NCBI RefSeq assembly: GCF_003412455.1
Contig: NZ_QTJU01000008.1
Span: 62,001 to 126,000 of the forward strand
Direction of reading: 5' to 3'
Length of the DNA stretch: 64,000 bases
Source of the DNA: Deminuibacter soli
GTDB lineage: Bacteria; Bacteroidota; Bacteroidia; Chitinophagales; Chitinophagaceae
Shown here: positions 62,130 through 64,000 of the stretch, piece after piece
How positions within the stretch are numbered: position 1 is the first letter of the stretch
Layout: each line of letters starts with the position of its first letter
Position numbers and translations under genes: made by a program
Notes under the pieces: model-generated
Told to the model about the DNA's origin: nothing
The model's input: the letters and a program-made list of their open reading frames with translations, nothing else
Database searches by the model: none

Positions 62130-62897
62130 ATGGTAAATGTATTGGGGGTTCCGCTTTATACATCTGATATTCCCACTTTTACGAAGGCAATTATCGATGA
62201 CATCCTTCAGGGAAAACCCCGCACAACCAGGCTTGTGAGCGCTACTGGCGCACATGGTATTGTGCTGGCCAACCAGCATCGTGCGTTTATGGAAACCCTG
62301 CACCATTTTCATACGAACCTGCCGGATGGTATGCCGGGTGTATGGATTGGCAGGGCGAAAGGGCATAAACAAATGCGGCGGTGTTATGGCCCGGATGTTT
62401 TTTTGTCTGTAATTGAAGCTACGGCGCAAACAGGCATCAAACATTTTTTTTGCGGAGGCAAAGAGGGAGTAGCCAATGAATTGAAAAATGTTTGTAATAT
62501 AAAACTGAAAAACGATTATATTGTAGGCACTTTTTGTCCTCCTTTCAGGGATATGACCGAGGAGGAACTAATTGATTTAGCTGACCTTATACATTGCTCA
62601 CAGGCTGACATTGTATGGATTGGCCTCAGCACCCCCAAACAAGAATATTTTGCCAGAAGGCTGCAAAAATACATCCGTGTTCACGCTGTGTTTACGGTTG
62701 GAGCTGCCTTTGATTTCCATACCGGTAATGTAAAACAGGCTCCGGCCTGGATACAGAAAGCGGGAATGGAATGGTTTTTCAGGCTGACAATGGAGCCCAG
62801 TCGGCTGTATAAAAGATATTTCACAGTAGTTCCCTTGTTTCTTTATATGAACCTAAAGGAATTATTAGGCATAAAAAGTTCAAAACACTCTTTATAA
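62130..62897 (+). CDS. WecG/TagA/CpsF family (GT26) glycosyltransferase
   Basis: 255 aa. The family pattern is clear: VNVLGVPLYTSDIPTFTKAI (2-21), SATGAHGIVLANQ, NLPDGMPGVWIGRAKGHKQ with the catalytic Asp region, GPDVFLSVI, HFFCGGKEGVAN, WIGLSTPKQEYFARR and VGAAFDFHTGNVKQAPAWIQKAGMEW. Adds the second sugar to an undecaprenyl-linked intermediate in related systems, so it acts early in repeat-unit assembly. One-base overlap with the following epimerase gene. Confidence 0.94.
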   Translation: MVNVLGVPLYTSDIPTFTKAIIDDILQGKPRTTRLVSATGAHGIVLANQHRAFMETLHHFHTNLPDGMPGVWIGRAKGHKQMRRCYGPDVFLSVIEATAQTGIKHFFCGGKEGVANELKNVCNIKLKNDYIVGTFCPPFRDMTEEELIDLADLIHCSQADIVWIGLSTPKQEYFARRLQKYIRVHAVFTVGAAFDFHTGNVKQAPAWIQKAGMEWFFRLTMEPSRLYKRYFTVVPLFLYMNLKELLGIKSSKHSL

Positions 62898-63880
62898 TGA
62901 AAACAGCTCTAGTTTGTGGTGCAGGCGGCTTTATTGGAGGGCATCTTGTAAAAAAACTAAAAAGTGAAGGTTTCTGGGTGCGCGGCATTGACCTTAAACC
63001 TAACGAATTTGCAGCCTCGGCCGCAAATGAATTTATTATTGGCGATTTAACTAATCCTGTTGTTGTTGCAGATGTTTTAAACAAACCGTTCGATGAAGTA
63101 TATCAACTGGCAGCAGATATGGGTGGGGCCGGTTATATTTTCACCGGCGAAAATGATGCAAACGTAATGCATAATTCAGCCCTTGTAAACCTGAATATCG
63201 CAGAGCTCTCTGTAAAAGCCGGTGTAAAAAAGCTGTTTTATTCTTCCTCTGCCTGTATATATCCTGCTTACAACCAAAACGACCCCGATAATCCCAACTG
63301 TGCAGAACATTCAGCCTACCCCGCAGCACCAGACAGCGATTATGGCTGGGAAAAATTGTTCAGTGAACGTATGTTCCTGGCCTACAGCCGTAACTACGGA
63401 CTTAATGTACGCATTGCCAGGTTTCATAATATTTTTGGGCCGGAAGGCACCTGGACCGGCGGTAAGGAAAAAGTACCTGCAGCACTCTGCCGCAAAATTG
63501 CCGAAGCTGAGGATCGCGGCCAGATAGAGGTATGGGGCGATGGCAAGCAAACACGCTCGTTTTTGTATATCGACGAATGCCTGGAAGGCGTACGTCGCTT
63601 AATGCAAAGTGATTTTGAAGGTCCCGTAAACATAGGTTCTGAGGAAATGGTATCTGTAAACCAGCTGGCTCATATGATTGCTGCTATTGCCGGCAAAGAA
63701 ATACACATCCACAATATTCCCGGGCCGGAAGGGGTACGCGGAAGACGCTCTGATAACAAGCTGATTTACGAAAAACTGAAATGGGCACCGTCTGTTCCTT
63801 TAAAAGACGGGCTGGCTAAAACCTATGCCTGGATTAATGCACAGGTGAAAGTGAAAGTAGATCAGCCTACTTATATTTAA
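62897..63880 (+). CDS. GDP-mannose 3,5-epimerase-like SDR enzyme
   Basis: 327 aa, extended SDR. N-terminal TALVCGAGGFIGGHLVKKLK. Residues that match the plant GDP-D-mannose 3',5'-epimerase active site are C120 in SSSACIYP, Y149 and K153 in YGWEK, and K192 in GGKEKVPAALCRK. The spacings (29 and 39 residues) equal those of the Arabidopsis enzyme (C145, Y174/K178, K217). The C-terminal IHNIPGPEGVRGRRSDN is also plant-like. Expected products are GDP-L-galactose or GDP-L-gulose, pointing to an L-hexose in the surface polysaccharide. Last gene before a terminator. Confidence 0.85.
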   Translation: MKTALVCGAGGFIGGHLVKKLKSEGFWVRGIDLKPNEFAASAANEFIIGDLTNPVVVADVLNKPFDEVYQLAADMGGAGYIFTGENDANVMHNSALVNLNIAELSVKAGVKKLFYSSSACIYPAYNQNDPDNPNCAEHSAYPAAPDSDYGWEKLFSERMFLAYSRNYGLNVRIARFHNIFGPEGTWTGGKEKVPAALCRKIAEAEDRGQIEVWGDGKQTRSFLYIDECLEGVRRLMQSDFEGPVNIGSEEMVSVNQLAHMIAAIAGKEIHIHNIPGPEGVRGRRSDNKLIYEKLKWAPSVPLKDGLAKTYAWINAQVKVKVDQPTYI

Positions 63881-63892
63881 TTTTTACCGGCT

Positions 63893-63919
63893 GCTGCTGC
63901 CAGGCGGCAGCAGCTGTTT
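63893..63919 (+). terminator. Rho-independent terminator after the GME-like gene
   Basis: GCTGCTGCC (63893-63901) pairs perfectly with GGCAGCAGC (63906-63914), loop AGGC, followed by TGTTTT. Confidence 0.8.
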
Positions 63920-63947
63920 TGGCTACCGTTGTATTACACTTATTTCA

Positions 63948-64000
63948 ATGGCTAAAGCATACAATAGATATGCAACTTTAAGATACCTGATCGATATTCC
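63948..64000 (+). CDS. Start of a further gene, cut by the window end
   Basis: An ATG at 63948 opens a frame reading MAKAYNRYATLRYLIDI to the window edge. The length is too short for a family call; an N-terminus of this kind would suit a polyprenyl glycosylphosphotransferase that initiates the polysaccharide, a gene otherwise missing here. That is a guess from context. Confidence 0.35.
   Translation, partial: MAKAYNRYATLRYLIDI

Noticed and set aside
1-64000. CRISPR array, rRNA, integrase, transposase or plasmid origin
   Set aside because: None was seen on reading both strands; only the short non-coding MITE copies indicate mobility.

Overview
The window looks like chromosomal DNA of a Bacteroidota species, most likely of the Chitinophagaceae/Sphingobacteriia type. 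The basis is two SusC/SusD pairs, promoter boxes of the TAnnTTTG type, a FecR/ECF sigma pair, a eukaryote-like class I ribonucleotide reductase, tRNA genes without an encoded CCA end, and a carotenoid operon of CrtI/CrtB/CruF/CrtD/CrtZ/CrtY type. This assignment is inferred from gene content; no search was run.

Layout. 1-8.4 kb (minus strand): TolC plus periplasmic adaptor of an efflux system, a Cys/Met-metabolism PLP enzyme, a GtrA/GT39 lipid-linked sugar pair, a PAP2 phosphatase and an APC permease. 8.6-22.4 kb (plus strand): a B12 salvage region that opens with a cobalamin riboswitch and a BtuB-like receptor. It continues with a DUF6580-type membrane protein, a BtuF-like protein, a small Cys-rich protein, CobU and a PAS protein, then nrdB-nrdA and a DEAD-box helicase, then a Dph6-like PP-loop protein, CobT, CobS and CobC. 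MarC follows. 23.2-34.6 kb: a beta-mannan utilisation locus. It contains cellobiose 2-epimerase, GH130 mannosylglucose phosphorylase, a sodium symporter and a GH26 mannanase, plus a separately terminated SusC/SusD pair and a divergent AraC regulator. 34.7-43.4 kb: a second SusC/SusD locus whose only enzyme is a lipoprotein metallophosphoesterase with a calcium-propeller-like tail. It is linked to FecR and an ECF sigma factor; its SusC gene is broken by a one-base frameshift. Two tRNA-Arg(CCG) genes flank this locus. 43.5-52.5 kb: one long minus-strand carotenoid operon (ECF sigma, crtI, crtB, idi, crtD-like, cruF, crtZ, crtY, yceI), preceded by a MerR regulator that carries the CarH-type B12/light-sensing signature. 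52.6-64 kb: a surface-polysaccharide cluster with a flippase, polymerase, five glycosyltransferases, a methyltransferase and two sugar epimerases, one of them a close match to plant GDP-mannose 3,5-epimerase.

How parts fit together. B12 links the riboswitch/salvage region to the CarH-like regulator upstream of the crt operon, because adenosylcobalamin is the chromophore of CarH-type photoreceptors. The crt genes predict a monocyclic, 1'-hydroxylated carotenoid of the saproxanthin type. The mannan genes form a complete route from mannan to mannose 1-phosphate plus glucose.

The clearest undescribed element is a family of three about 90-bp miniature inverted-repeat elements (22419-22505, 28658-28755, 43421-43510). 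Each has 14-17-bp inverted ends and is flanked by 9-11-bp direct repeats that look like target-site duplications. No transposase gene, CRISPR array or rRNA was seen.
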